Shown here piece after piece: positions 11,229 through 20,408 of a DNA stretch of 64,000 nt (the first letter of the stretch is position 1; every line of letters starts with the position of its first letter). Made by a program: the position numbers and the translations under genes. The notes under the pieces were generated by a model. That model worked only from the letters and a program-made list of their open reading frames with translations. It ran no database searches and had not been told where the DNA came from. Origin of the DNA: Absidia repens (lineage: Eukaryota > Mucoromycota > Mucoromycetes > Mucorales > Cunninghamellaceae); contig MCGE01000001.1 of assembly GCA_002105175.1 (NCBI GenBank), forward strand, positions 3,100,001 through 3,164,000. Direction: 5' to 3'.

Positions 11229-11230
<2 letters not shown>
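10606..11230 (-). other. Retroelement tail: degenerate tandem repeat and short ORF in place of integrase
   Basis: Where Ty3-type elements carry integrase, this copy has 620 bp of other sequence. A block reading AGCTTTTTACGACGTCG on plus occurs at 10936 and 11192, and both copies are followed by TTGGTCGCAT-like sequence, so part of the region is an imperfect tandem repeat. On minus, an open frame from the ATG at 11029 encodes two related segments (MEERKINQLKYYLERLK and MDERTINQIKRYLKKLQ, each followed by xxSEDATD/FPEDATN). These look like a duplicated helical unit. Copies of GTGAGCACCA occur near 10752 and 11100. No family is recognised. Confidence 0.5.

Positions 11231-11280
<50 letters not shown>
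11231..11280 (-). repeat. Internal 50-nt poly(A) of the retroelement
   Basis: An uninterrupted run of 50 T on plus (poly(A) in element orientation) begins about 20 nt after the RNase H stop codon. It marks the junction with the non-coding tail. It could be the footprint of a polyadenylated RNA used in template switching, or an expanded homopolymer. Confidence 0.85.
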
Positions 11281-11282
<2 letters not shown>

Positions 11283-11302
11283 GTGGTTAAATTGAGGATC
11301 GA

Positions 11303-14262
11303 TCAGTATCCCAGACGTGATAGGAAATCAGCGGCTTCCTGTTTTCGTCCATTTCGATACTTAATTTCAAAGTCATATTCAGCCAAGTATTGGATCCATC
11401 TTGCTACAATGCCAGATACTTTGGGTGATTGTACCAACCATCGTAAAGGTGAGTGGTCTGATATGACAGTGAATTTTTTGCCAAGTAAATAAGGTCTGAA
11501 TAGTTGCAGGCTCCATACTAGGGCGAGACATTCCAATTTAGTAGCACCGTAGTTTTGTTCACTGTTTTTTAATCCGCGACTTGCATAAATCACAGGGTGT
11601 TCTTTGCCATCGTCGTCTAGCTGCGATAAGATGGTACCAATTCCTTTTTGGGAGGCGTCGCACACAATAATAAAGGGTTTCGAAAAATCAGCACGTCGTA
11701 GTATAGGTGCTTGTGTTAATTTTTGTTTTAAAAGGTTGAAGGCATCTGTGGCTTTTTCGTTCCAGGTAATATTTTTTGTCGTCTTGGTTTGTTCATGTAA
11801 CGGTCTTGCAATGGAAGCAAAGTTTTTTATGAATCTTCGATAGTAAGAGGCCAATCCAATAAAGCCCCTGATTTGTTTAAGGGTTTTAGGCGGTGGGAAT
11901 TCCTGAATTTTTTTATTTTTTCTTCATCCGTCTTTATTCCATTTTTTGTTATCACGTAGCCCAAAAATTTCAATTCGTCTTTGAAGAATACGCACTTGTC
12001 AATGTTGAATAATAATCCTCCTTGTCGTGCACACATGAATACTTGTCGTAGATCCTGTATGTGTTGTATATAGGTTTTGGAATGGATGTTTAGGTCGTCA
12101 ATGTAAGCAACAAGGCACTTGTTTAGTAATGGACCAAAGCATAGGTCTATTAGGCGTTGAAAGGTAGCAGGACTATTTACTAACCCCATAGGCAGCATTT
12201 CGTATTGATAGGTTCCAAACTTTGTCACGAATCCAGTCAATTCTTTGGTTTCTTGTTTCAATGGTACTTGGTGGAAACCGGAACGTAGGTCTAGCGCTGT
12301 GAATATTCTTGAACTGCCTAGTTCATCAATCAAGTCGTCAATTTTTGGCAAAGGGTAAGCGTCAACTTTGGTCAAAGCGTTTAGTTTGCGATAGTCAACA
12401 ACCATTCGGTAGTCACCATTCTTCTTCTTGACTAATATTATAGGAGCGGTATATGGTGTACTTGCTGGTTTGATGATTCCCAGGTCACATAATCGGTCCA
12501 ACTCTTGCTTCAAGTATTCTTGTTCCACGGGTGCCATTCGGTATGGTCTATGTCGGATAGGTGGTGCATTTTCCTTCAGGATAATTTCATGTTCCAGTAG
12601 TGTGGTCTTGCCCATTCTGTCATTGTGCCAGTCAAATACATCTTGGAATTCTGTAAGTAGATGTATAAAGGACTTGCGTATATCAGGCGGTACATCTCCT
12701 AACTGTAGTTTTTCTTCCTTTGTAGGGTCCAATTCTTGTGATGGTTGTATAGTGTCGTCGTCTTTTATCTCCATCTGTGCTAATTCGTATCCTGTGGATT
12801 GTTCGTCGTCTTCTTCTATTTCAAACTTTGTCATTCGATGCGCAATGATAGTGTTCGGTGGGTAACTTTTGTCGTTGTCCGTTATGTTGATATCTATGAA
12901 CTGATTGTCTTTCAAATATTTTTCATAGGTGACATCTGGTTGCATGTGGATGATAGTTGGTAGAGCGTTATCATTGGGTGTATTTAAATCAACGGTGCAC
13001 ATGGTGTATGGTGGAAGGGTGAATCCATTTTCTTTGGTACTGATGGTTACTTCGGTGTCCGATACATGGTTTATTCGGAAAGCGTAGTCTTGGTCTTCAG
13101 CAGGTGTGATTTGACACAATTCTTGATCTTCATCGTCTTTGTCGTCGTGTTCCCATTCTTCTTCTTCTGTTTCTTCATCGGTGATTTCATCTTCATCACT
13201 TGTATCTTGATCGTCCATTATTGGTGTTGGTTTGACAGGGATTGGTTGACTTGGTGGTGGATTCTCTTCTTCATAGATAACGTGGGATGCTTTCAAGGTA
13301 ACCGGCTTTGATGATGCTTTGATGTATGTGATAGGAATAATCATCTTCTTGTGTTTATAGGTTACAGTTAGTGTTCCCATTTTGATGTTGATAATGGCTT
13401 GTGCATGATTCAACCAATCGATTCCTAGGATTAGGTGAGATGGGCATTGTGGCAGTACTTCCATGTTAGTGGGTATACTAATGCCTTCGGTTATTTTGAT
13501 AGGGACATCAAGGACTATTCCAAGGGTAGGTTGTCTGGTTCCATTACCAAGGGTGAATACATTGGTAGATGGGGTATCGATTTCCATTCCCAGCATCTTC
13601 AACATGGTTCTTGACATACATGATTTGGCGGCACCACAATCTATCAAGGCTTTGATTTTTCTGTCCCCAATATATACTTCAGCATATGCGGCAGTTGTCA
13701 CAACTTCTCCTTCTTCCATGGCGTTCAATGTTATAGGCGGCTTTCTTCTTTTGGGTCGACAGACATCACGTAGCTGTTTCTTTAGGTATGGTGATGCTTC
13801 GAGTAGATCTCCAACTTCAATATCGGCTTTACGGGTAAGGACATCGTCAGCGATACTATATTTAATAGCGGGATGTGTAGGTACTGATCTTTGTTTCTTT
13901 TCAACCGTTTCTTGTGTAGGAATATTTTGTTGTGGTGGTTGTGTTGATGAGGATGGTGTGTCTTCCAATCCATTGGTTCTTCTTTTCTTTGCTGATTTTG
14001 GATCATGTAGGACATCAGGTAATCTGTCTTTTCTGGTAGCAACGTAGAAATCTATATCTTCTTCATCATCATCTTCTTCTTCTAATAAAAGGTTAGTATG
14101 TTTATTTTTATCTTTATACTTGTTTCGAATATCCATGGTGGTTAGGTTATGGGTTTGTTGTTGAGTATTGTTTTTGTTATCTTTATGTGGTTGGTTATGT
14201 GTGGATTTGTTAGGCGGGTTTTCCAACTGACCATCAACTGCAGTTGCCCGTGCTAGTTTTTT
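11303..14262 (-). CDS. Pol polyprotein: aspartic protease, reverse transcriptase, RNase H (frameshifted)
   Basis: Reading starts by -1 slippage at 14256-14262, not at an ATG. Domains in order: an acidic, disordered leader; a retropepsin-like protease with ALIDCGAAKS (coded near 13640), in which the usual D-S/T-G triad is D-C-G; a long acidic linker; a reverse transcriptase with a DYRKLNALT-type finger motif, DLRSGFHQ and the catalytic box YIDD; then RNase H with VCDAS, the LECLAL segment and SDHSPLRWL. The frame breaks once, between T runs at 11909-11923 (plus strand), separating RT's thumb end from RNase H. This is a one-base homopolymer change that could be a real mutation or a sequencing error. 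The frame stops right after RNase H (DFLSRLGY). Integrase is absent. Synthesis of element cDNA would be its role; integration would need help in trans. Confidence 0.85.
14233..14262 (-). promoter_or_regulatory. Probable -1 ribosomal frameshift site between gag and pol
   Basis: On minus the sequence is TCA AAA AAC TAG in the gag frame. It contains the slippery heptamer A AAA AAC (plus 14256-14262), with the gag stop codon as the next triplet. Slipping by -1 opens the pol frame (AAA CTA GCA...) with no stop. About 6 nt downstream, CGGGCAACTG can pair with CAGTTG...CCCG (6 bp plus 4 bp with a GAAAA bulge), a plausible stimulatory hairpin. A AAA AAC is an established -1 slippery sequence in retroviruses; function here is inferred. 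Confidence 0.75.
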
Positions 14263-15319
14263 GACTGATGATTTTGTTGAGTGGGTTGTTGTGTTTGATG
14301 TTGTTGGTATTGTGGATTGTGTTGATACTGTTGATTGTTGTATGAGCGTCGGTTATTGTAATTGGGACGGCGGTTTTGATTCATGGGGGGTGATGGATGA
14401 TAACCATCGTAGTCACCGTAGTTAGGATCAAAGACGGGGTCTTGATTTTGGTTATTGTAATTGCGTTGGCCATTATTGTGATGATACGAGTTTTGATTAT
14501 AATGTGGGGCATTGTATTGTCGGGTTTGATGACGTGGGTTATTGTATCGAGGGTTGTGTGGTTGGTTGTATGTCCCATTTTGATTTTTTGAGAAGTTATT
14601 GAATTCTTCTTTGATGATACTTCTGATGGATTTTGTATATCTTTCATGTCCAGTGGGTTTGTTGAAGTGATAGCGTTCAAACTGGGTGAGTTTGTAGCGG
14701 TTTGATAGGGAGACATTTGAATGGTATCTGCGGGATGAGCAATACGTCGTGGGTGGAAGGGATTGTCAGCCATTGTAACCTGTTGAGGGTTATGTGCAGT
14801 CCAATAACCTTCGGCGGCTTTGAGCCATGCGTCAATGTCTTTACAGCCAAGTGATATGCAGTGTTGTTGTATGATAGGATGTACTCCTGCACGGAATCGG
14901 CTTTGGATCATTGATTCGGAATCAATTTCGGCAAGTTCAGCAGCTTCAAACAGTCTTGCGTAAAATGTTCTTGGATGTTCGTCAATACCTTGTACCATGT
15001 TGTTGAAGGCATACTCATATGTTTGTATGAGTTCAGGGGTGATATATTGGTCCATTAATTTTTTCATGACTTCGGAGTATGAAAGTGGGTCTTTTGTTTT
15101 TTTTAGCAATTTGTTTACAAAAGTCCTAGCAGCGTGGTACAATTGTGTCTTGAGTATAATCAGCTTGCGATCTTCATCATTGATGTTTGAGAGTGCAAAG
15201 TAGTTATCCAGTGTTTGTTTAAAATTTCTGAAGTCTTCTCCTTCGAATCCAGAAAAGGGCATTAGCTTCATTTTCGGTTGGTAGATAGGTCCGTTGGCCA
15301 ACACAGTTTGTTCGTTCAT
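14253..15319 (-). CDS. Gag protein of the retroelement (one-base frameshift)
   Basis: The start chosen is the ATG at 15319 (MNEQTVLANGPIYQ); upstream frame continues through the PBS into the LTR and is unlikely to be translated. The body carries a retrotransposon Gag-type capsid region with FEGEDFRNFKQTLDNYF, then AFNNMVQGIDEHPRTFYARL and WLKAAEGYW. The C-terminal part is Asn/Gln/Tyr-rich and basic and lacks a CCHC zinc knuckle. The long open frame leaves the natural one at a short A run (plus 14631-14634). The alternate frame downstream gives the typical Gag-tail composition and ends at the TAG at 14255-14253 beside the slippery site. The 1067-nt length is one base short of a multiple of three, which agrees with a single-base deletion. 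Confidence 0.8.
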
Positions 15320-15479
15320 CTTGTTTTGGTTTCCAATTTGTATTTTTGAAAGTTTTGATAAATATTTCGGAGGTAGGGTTTGTAAGTGTGGACGTTGCGT
15401 CTTGAAATCTTGGCAGAGTTTACTTGAGTTTGAGGTTATTAAAAGTTTTGAGTGATGTTTCTTTGGAAATTTTGAGTAG

Positions 15480-15503
15480 ATCACCCCTGTAGTGAGCACC
15501 AAA
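15480..15503 (-). other. Primer-binding-site-like sequence
   Basis: Just inside the 5' LTR, after ...CGCAACATATT on minus, lies TGGTGCTCACTACAGGGG. It begins with TGG as expected for pairing with a tRNA 3'-CCA, and predicts a tRNA ending AGTGAGCACCA. I could not assign that tRNA. The same TGGTGCTCACT core recurs inside the LTRs and in the element tail. Confidence 0.55.
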
Positions 15504-15505
15504 TA

Positions 15506-16190
15506 TGTTGCGGCTAAATTTGTGGTTTTAGTCCAACTGGATTGTGTTTTTGTAGGTTTTTTATGTTTTTCTGGGTTAAATAGGATGTCTTGAGTGATCC
15601 TTTGGTGTAGCTTTGATCGTTTGGAGCTTTGAAAAATAATTTTCTTCCTTCGGCGGAATTTGAAATATTTTGTTCCTGAATCGGACAAAAATAGATTTGA
15701 TAGTAGTGAGCACCAGAACTTTTGTAGATAAAGTCCAACTGTAGAGAAAGTTTATAAAAAATAAACTTGAAAAAGTAAAATAAAATAAAAAGAAAAGTAT
15801 TGACCTTTGTTGGTTCAATAAAAATAAGTGTATAACACACAGTAAAAATAAAATAAAAAGAGGACTTGTAGTCACAAAAAAATAAGAGAAAGTTTCTATA
15901 TAGACGATAGAAACAAAATAAAAATAAGACAGTGATTTGGTGGTTAAAAAACCTTTGTACTGAATTTTATAAAAAAGGTTGAGATAAATATGTAAAAATA
16001 AATAACTAAAGAAAAAAATAAAATTGTTGCGGGGAAGTGGAGGTATTTATACTAATCAAAAAAAGAGGCTAACTATATATGAGGGGTGGTGCAGGACGAC
16101 ACTTGTCGACACTTGTCAACATCGGTCAGCATGAAAACCAGTCACTGCATAGCCAGAGGTCAGGGGATGGTCAGAGGCCGATCCTCGACA
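15506..16190 (-). repeat. 5' LTR of the intact retroelement
   Basis: A 685-bp repeat bounded by TGTTGCGG and CCTCGACA on plus, nearly identical to 9919-10605. Its inner edge adjoins the PBS-like site; its outer edge is followed by GTGG, the duplicated target. Confidence 0.9.
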
Positions 16191-16899
16191 GTGGTTTTAG
16201 TCCAACTGGATTGTGTTTTTGTAGGTTTTTTATGTTTTTCTGGGTTGAATAGGATGTCTTGAGTTATCCTTTAGTATAGCTTTTGCTTGTTTAGAGCTTG
16301 AAAATAAATTTGTTCCTTGGGCGGAATTTGAAATATCTTGTTCCTGAATCGGACAAAAATAGAATTGATAGTAGTGAGCACCAGAACTTTTGTAGATAAA
16401 GTCCAACTGTAGTGAAAGTTTATAAAAAATAAACTTGAGAAAATAAAAAAAATAAAAAAAAGGAAAGTATTGACCTTTGTTGGTTCAATAAAAATAAGTG
16501 TATAACACACAGTAAAAATAAAAAAGAGGACTTGTAGTCACAAAAAAATAAAAGAAAGTTTCTATATAGACGATAGAAACAAAATAAAAATAAGACAGTG
16601 ATTTGGTGGTTAAAAAACCTTTGTACTGAATTTTATAAAAAAGGTTGAGTAAATATAACGAAGATAAGAACTAAGGAAAAAAAGAGAATTGAAAAAAAGT
16701 GGGATATATATATATAGAAATAAAATTTTAAAATGGGCTAAAAAAGACGCCGGTGTAAAAAATACGACGGTTGAAAAAAGACATCGGGGTAATGTGTAAC
16801 AATAAACAAAAAAACTTAAGGAGCTTATTGATGTTGATGTTGTTGATGTTGATGTTGTAGATGTTGTTGTTGGGAGCGGACTCAGGCCGATCCTCGACA
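16191..16899 (-). repeat. Middle LTR, right fragment (diverged)
   Basis: It resumes the LTR family at GTGGTTTTAGTCC, exactly where the fragment at 9899-9918 stopped, and ends CCTCGACA at 16899. It shows many substitutions and indels against the intact LTRs, plus a (TGT/TGA)-rich stretch (GATGTTGATGTTG near 16830-16870), so it is clearly older. Confidence 0.8.
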
Positions 16900-17450
16900 G
16901 TAGCTTTCAAAGTCCGTTACGGCTATTTTTAAGTTTGATATAGGCAATAACGGTGTTGATTCAACCTTTTTGTTAAAGCTTCAGTTATATTTTACACCAG
17001 ATGTATAGTGTATAAGAGTATATAAAAGTACTCTTGTTCTTATTTGAACGGATTTGTAGTGAGGGTCAAAAAATATCTTTCCCCTGAATCGGAATTTGAA
17101 ATTGTCCTTTTTTGTTTACTTGACTGCAGTCTTGAAAATATATAGAGAGCACCAAATTTATATTTGATCATCAGTAGTGAGCACCAGAACTTTTGTAGTT
17201 AAAGTCCAACTTGAGATAAAAGAAGTTTTTGAAAAATAAAACTTGATAAAATAAAGTAGAAGTATTGACCTTGGTTGGTTCAATAAAATAAAAGGGTATA
17301 ATTGACTCTGTAAATAAAATATAAATAGATTTCTATAACAAAATAGAAATAAAAAATAACTTGATGGTTATAAAAAAACCTTTGTACTAAACTTTTTATT
17401 CAAACTGAAGAAAAAACTAATTTCTTCTAAAAAGTCTGGCTATTTATACT
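16900..17450 (-). repeat. Oldest LTR, right fragment (strongly diverged)
   Basis: It begins GTAGCTTT, then shares scattered LTR blocks in the right order: CCTGAATCGGAATTTGAAA near 17083, GTGAGCACCAGAACTTTTGTAG near 17177, TATTGACCTTGGTTGGTTC near 17263, and AACCTTTGTACT near 17378. It is the probable partner of 9830-9898. A clean target duplication is not visible. Confidence 0.6.
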
Positions 17451-18305
17451 AAAATGAAAGTAGCGGAGTATAATGGCAGTTGATGAGGGCGGAGAAGTTG
17501 AAGTCGACGATGATGGCGGGACTGCGGCATATTTACGCATTTGTGGCCCAAACCATCAATTCACCCATACCAAACAAATTAGTCAAGTCCAGATCGGCGT
17601 TGACAGAGCAATTATTTCTAAAAGAGAAATAATCAAAATAAAAAAGTAAATTGGTGACCGGTTGTCAAATATTACTCAAGTGAGACTAAAACTAAGATGA
17701 AGGCTACATAATGAATTAGAACTTTTGAATTGAAAATCTGCCCCCTAGTTATACTAAAGTATAAATACTGAGGTCAGGATATTAGAGGATTGGGTAACAG
17801 TAGAGTACTACGGCTAAAGCTGGGTGTATTTCGCCAGTAACTGGGTTGTGCTTGCTATATATTAAAAAGAAAATGGGCCGTAAGAAAACTCAGCTATAGT
17901 AACTTTAATTTCGTTTTTTGTCCCTCCGACTCTTTTTTTCAAACCGAGCCCTGGACAACGACCGTTGGATCCCAAGGCGCTGCCCACCATAGGAGCCGTC
18001 CGTCCTTTTTTTTCTCAATCGTTGCCCACCCAAACACAGAGTCTTCCATCAAAACCCACTCTTCAGAAACCCCCTGCCACCCAGTGGCTACATAATTAAT
18101 ATTATTCTCAACTTTGTTCTTCAATATACCCCACCACAATAAAATACACTGTAATAGCTGTTTTTTAACACAAACACCTCCCTTATTTATATACATATAT
18201 ATATAGACGCACTTTTTTTTTCTTTTTTCTATGCATATGTAATACACATTCAATGAAGCTCATAATGTAAACGTACAACAGAGATACTAAATATAATAAA
18301 AAGAA
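17451..18305. other. Gene-free region with one degenerate unit of the 18.8-kb tandem array
   Basis: At about 17940-17990 the sequence (ACGACCGTTGGATCCCAAGG, CGCTGCCCACCATAGG) is a degenerate relative of the array unit at 18794-19125. The rest is AT-rich and no gene is supported; the minus-strand open frame at 17939-18253 runs through this unit and through AT-rich simple sequence. Confidence 0.45.
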
Positions 18306-18580
18306 CATATTTATTCAGTCGTAGATATAAACGATGACAAACTATTACTAAACTAATGAGTGCTAATCTACTGCCGTCCCAAATCCTTCATCCAAAGTGA
18401 AAGCGTTTCCCCATGGTGTTTGTTTTGCGTTTTTTAAACGCCCCTAATTCAAGTTCTAACCACTAATCCTAAATCACCAGTTCCCCAATGAGCCTTGCCA
18501 TCATATCATTCAGACTATCATGAAGGAAAAAATAAAAAAAGAAAGAAAAAGAGAGGGAAAAAAAGGGGGACCAAAAAAAA
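18306..18580 (-). repeat. Dispersed inverted-repeat element, copy F (partial)
   Basis: In reverse orientation it starts ATATTTATTCAGTCGTAGAT and keeps the order of the family end: TTCATCCAAAGTGAAAGCG, TTTCCCCATGGTG and ACTAATCCTAAATCACCAG. It lacks the CACGTG block and other end, so it is truncated. Confidence 0.5.
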
Positions 18581-18793
18581 AAAAATAGAAAGCAAAATGC
18601 GGAGCCTGAATCATCCAGCTTTTTTTTTTTTATGTCAAAAAATCAGGGAACTGCAAATAAAAATTAAATAAACGGGCAATCGCCATTATTACCATATAGC
18701 ATAATTCGTTTTATCTTCCAGTGGAAAGGCAGTTGCAGCCACTACATAATCAAACTCTAATCTCTCCGACGCATTTCAAGTAAGCTATTATTT

Positions 18794-19125
18794 CAGCACA
18801 CAAAAAACCCATTGACGACGCGCTGAGCACGACGGTTGGGCCCCAAGGGGCTGCCCACCAAAGTGCGAAATGGCGGAGGCTCTAATCCCTTCCGAATTTT
18901 TTTTTTCAGCACTCATAAAAAACCCATTGACGACGCGCTGAGCACGGCGGTTGGGCCCCAAGGGGCCGCCCACCAAAGTGCGAAATTGGCGGAGGCTTTA
19001 ATCCCCTCCCAATTTTTTTTTTCAGCACTCATAAAAAACCCACTGACGACGCGCTGAGCACGACGGTTGGAGCCCAAGGGGCCGCCCACCAAAGTGCGAA
19101 ATGGCGGAGGCTTTAGTCCTAACCC
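18794..19125. repeat. Tandem array of three 113/116-bp units
   Basis: Units start with CAGCAC at 18794, 18907 and 19023. Each has CATTGACGACGCGCTGAGCAC or a close variant, a near-palindrome TTGGGCCCCAAGG, GCCCACCAAAGTGCGAAA, GGCGGAGGCT, and a T(9-11)CAG tract that would serve as a 3' splice site. Units are over 90% alike by eye. The 113/116-bp period is not a multiple of three throughout, so minus-strand open frames crossing the units are not protein repeats. Confidence 0.85.
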
Positions 19126-19704
19126 ATCGAAACCCACACTTTAGTAAAAAACTGTGAAAACCCAGTAAATCGAAAGATTTCCAAAAGCTCCAGCGGAGCG
19201 CCAGAGCGTTTATATTTTTTAAAAAGAGAATCAGAACATTTCAGATACAGGTTCAATCATTTGGAAAGCTAAAGGAGGTTCAATGTCCTTTTAGGGTAAA
19301 TTTCTATAGTGAAGTAAAAGTAATAAAAATAAAAATGAGAAAGGTGATTTACTGGTTATGCAGGTAAACTAAATACCTTCCAACACACCGCAAGAGTTAT
19401 ATTTTTATGCAATCACCGGTACGTTTGTTGAAGCATCCTTCACTTTTTTTTTTCCATGCGTCGACCCCGGACATTTTCCAAAACCATTCAAGAACTCCCT
19501 CTCACAAACCAGTACAACGGAGTACTTCACAGTATACGAAGCGGTGGGCACGATGGTTGATTAATATTGCTTCATACCAAATTGTTGTTTTCGTACATCA
19601 CCTTTTTCTACATACACAAACACTGTACTGGATTGTACAATATGAGCCATTGTATTTGACAATACTAATTAAAATAAATGAGGGACGTAAAAGCAAATAG
19701 TCAT
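19126..19704. other. Gene-free region
   Basis: It has no supported gene. A short plus-strand frame at 19407-19700 has no recognisable features. AT-rich sequence leads into the next dispersed repeat. Confidence 0.35.
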
Positions 19705-20408
19705 TATCTATTTTATTTAGAAATGAATATAAATTATGACAGTCCAATGATAATACTATGTCGCGCATCTAAATCGAAGACGATTAGGGGAGTGTGAGCG
19801 CGAGTGTGAAATGTGAAGAATAAAGGTATCTTGTTGTAAATAAAATTAACATCAGATAAGCCAGTCCAATAAAAAATGGTAAGCCATCCTACAGCGAGCG
19901 ACAAACTACTCTATACTGAAAGTATTCACTAAACTAGACCGATTTGTTCCACATGTGCATAAAAAAGAAGAACAGCCATGCTTCTAACGTTAAATGGTGG
20001 TGGTTACTATTATGAGACGAGAACCACCATGTTGATGCTGCTATATGGTGTTGATTGTGGTGATTATTTTTTTTGTTAAAAAAAAAAAAGGAAAAACGAG
20101 AGATCAAATATATTTCATTTTCCGCCCACGTGGATTCTCTTGTCTTTTTTTTTTCCTCTTTCTTTTTTCCCCCTTGATCATTGCAACCGCTTTGAGGTAA
20201 TGATGATCTTCTATTAGTATTAGGAATAGTTTAGAAGGTTTCCAGATCAGGGATTATAAGGTGCATGGGGGAACCCTTTCATTTTGGATTTAGGAATTAG
20301 GCCATCATAAGATTAGTCTTCAATTGAGACTACCATCATGAGACCGTAATTAGTTTAGTTTGGTATTGGCTATCATATGTTATATATACATATATATATA
20401 AATAAAAC
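19705..20408 (+). repeat. Dispersed inverted-repeat element, copy C
   Basis: Ends are ATCTATTTTATTTAGAAATG and AATAAAACC. The inner order matches the family: GGTAAGCCATCC near 19878, TTCCGCCCACGTGGATT near 20120, and a conserved block at 20235-20300 (AGATCAGGGATTATAAGG, GCATGGGGGAACCCTTTCA). About 700 bp. The 3' extension found on copies A and B is missing. Confidence 0.6.

Larger units (their letters stand above)
9919..16190 (-). mobile_element. Ty3/gypsy-type LTR retrotransposon without integrase
   Basis: The element spans 6.27 kb and reads on the minus strand: 5' LTR (16190-15506), PBS-like site, gag, -1 frameshift signal, protease-RT-RNase H, a 50-nt poly(A), a 620-bp tail, 3' LTR (10605-9919). 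Both LTRs are TG...CA bounded (TGTCGAGG...CGCAACA). They differ by only two single-base length changes that I can see, which points to a recent insertion. A 4-bp target duplication GTGG flanks it. The order protease-RT-RNase H and the sequence type are Ty3/gypsy. No integrase, chromodomain or CCHC knuckle is found in any frame, so the copy is probably non-autonomous. Single-base homopolymer frameshifts interrupt gag and pol. Confidence 0.88.

Noticed and set aside
12428..14047. Plus-strand open frames opposite pol
   Set aside because: Shadows of the reverse-strand pol gene.
17939..18253. 104-residue minus-strand frame ending WWAAPWDPTVV
   Set aside because: It runs through a degenerate array unit and a (TA)-rich region; not a gene.
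18788..19137. Minus-strand frames with repeated GGPLGPNRRAQR-like peptides
   Set aside because: They cross tandem units of 113 and 116 bp, so the frame is not kept from unit to unit; the similarity is at the DNA level.
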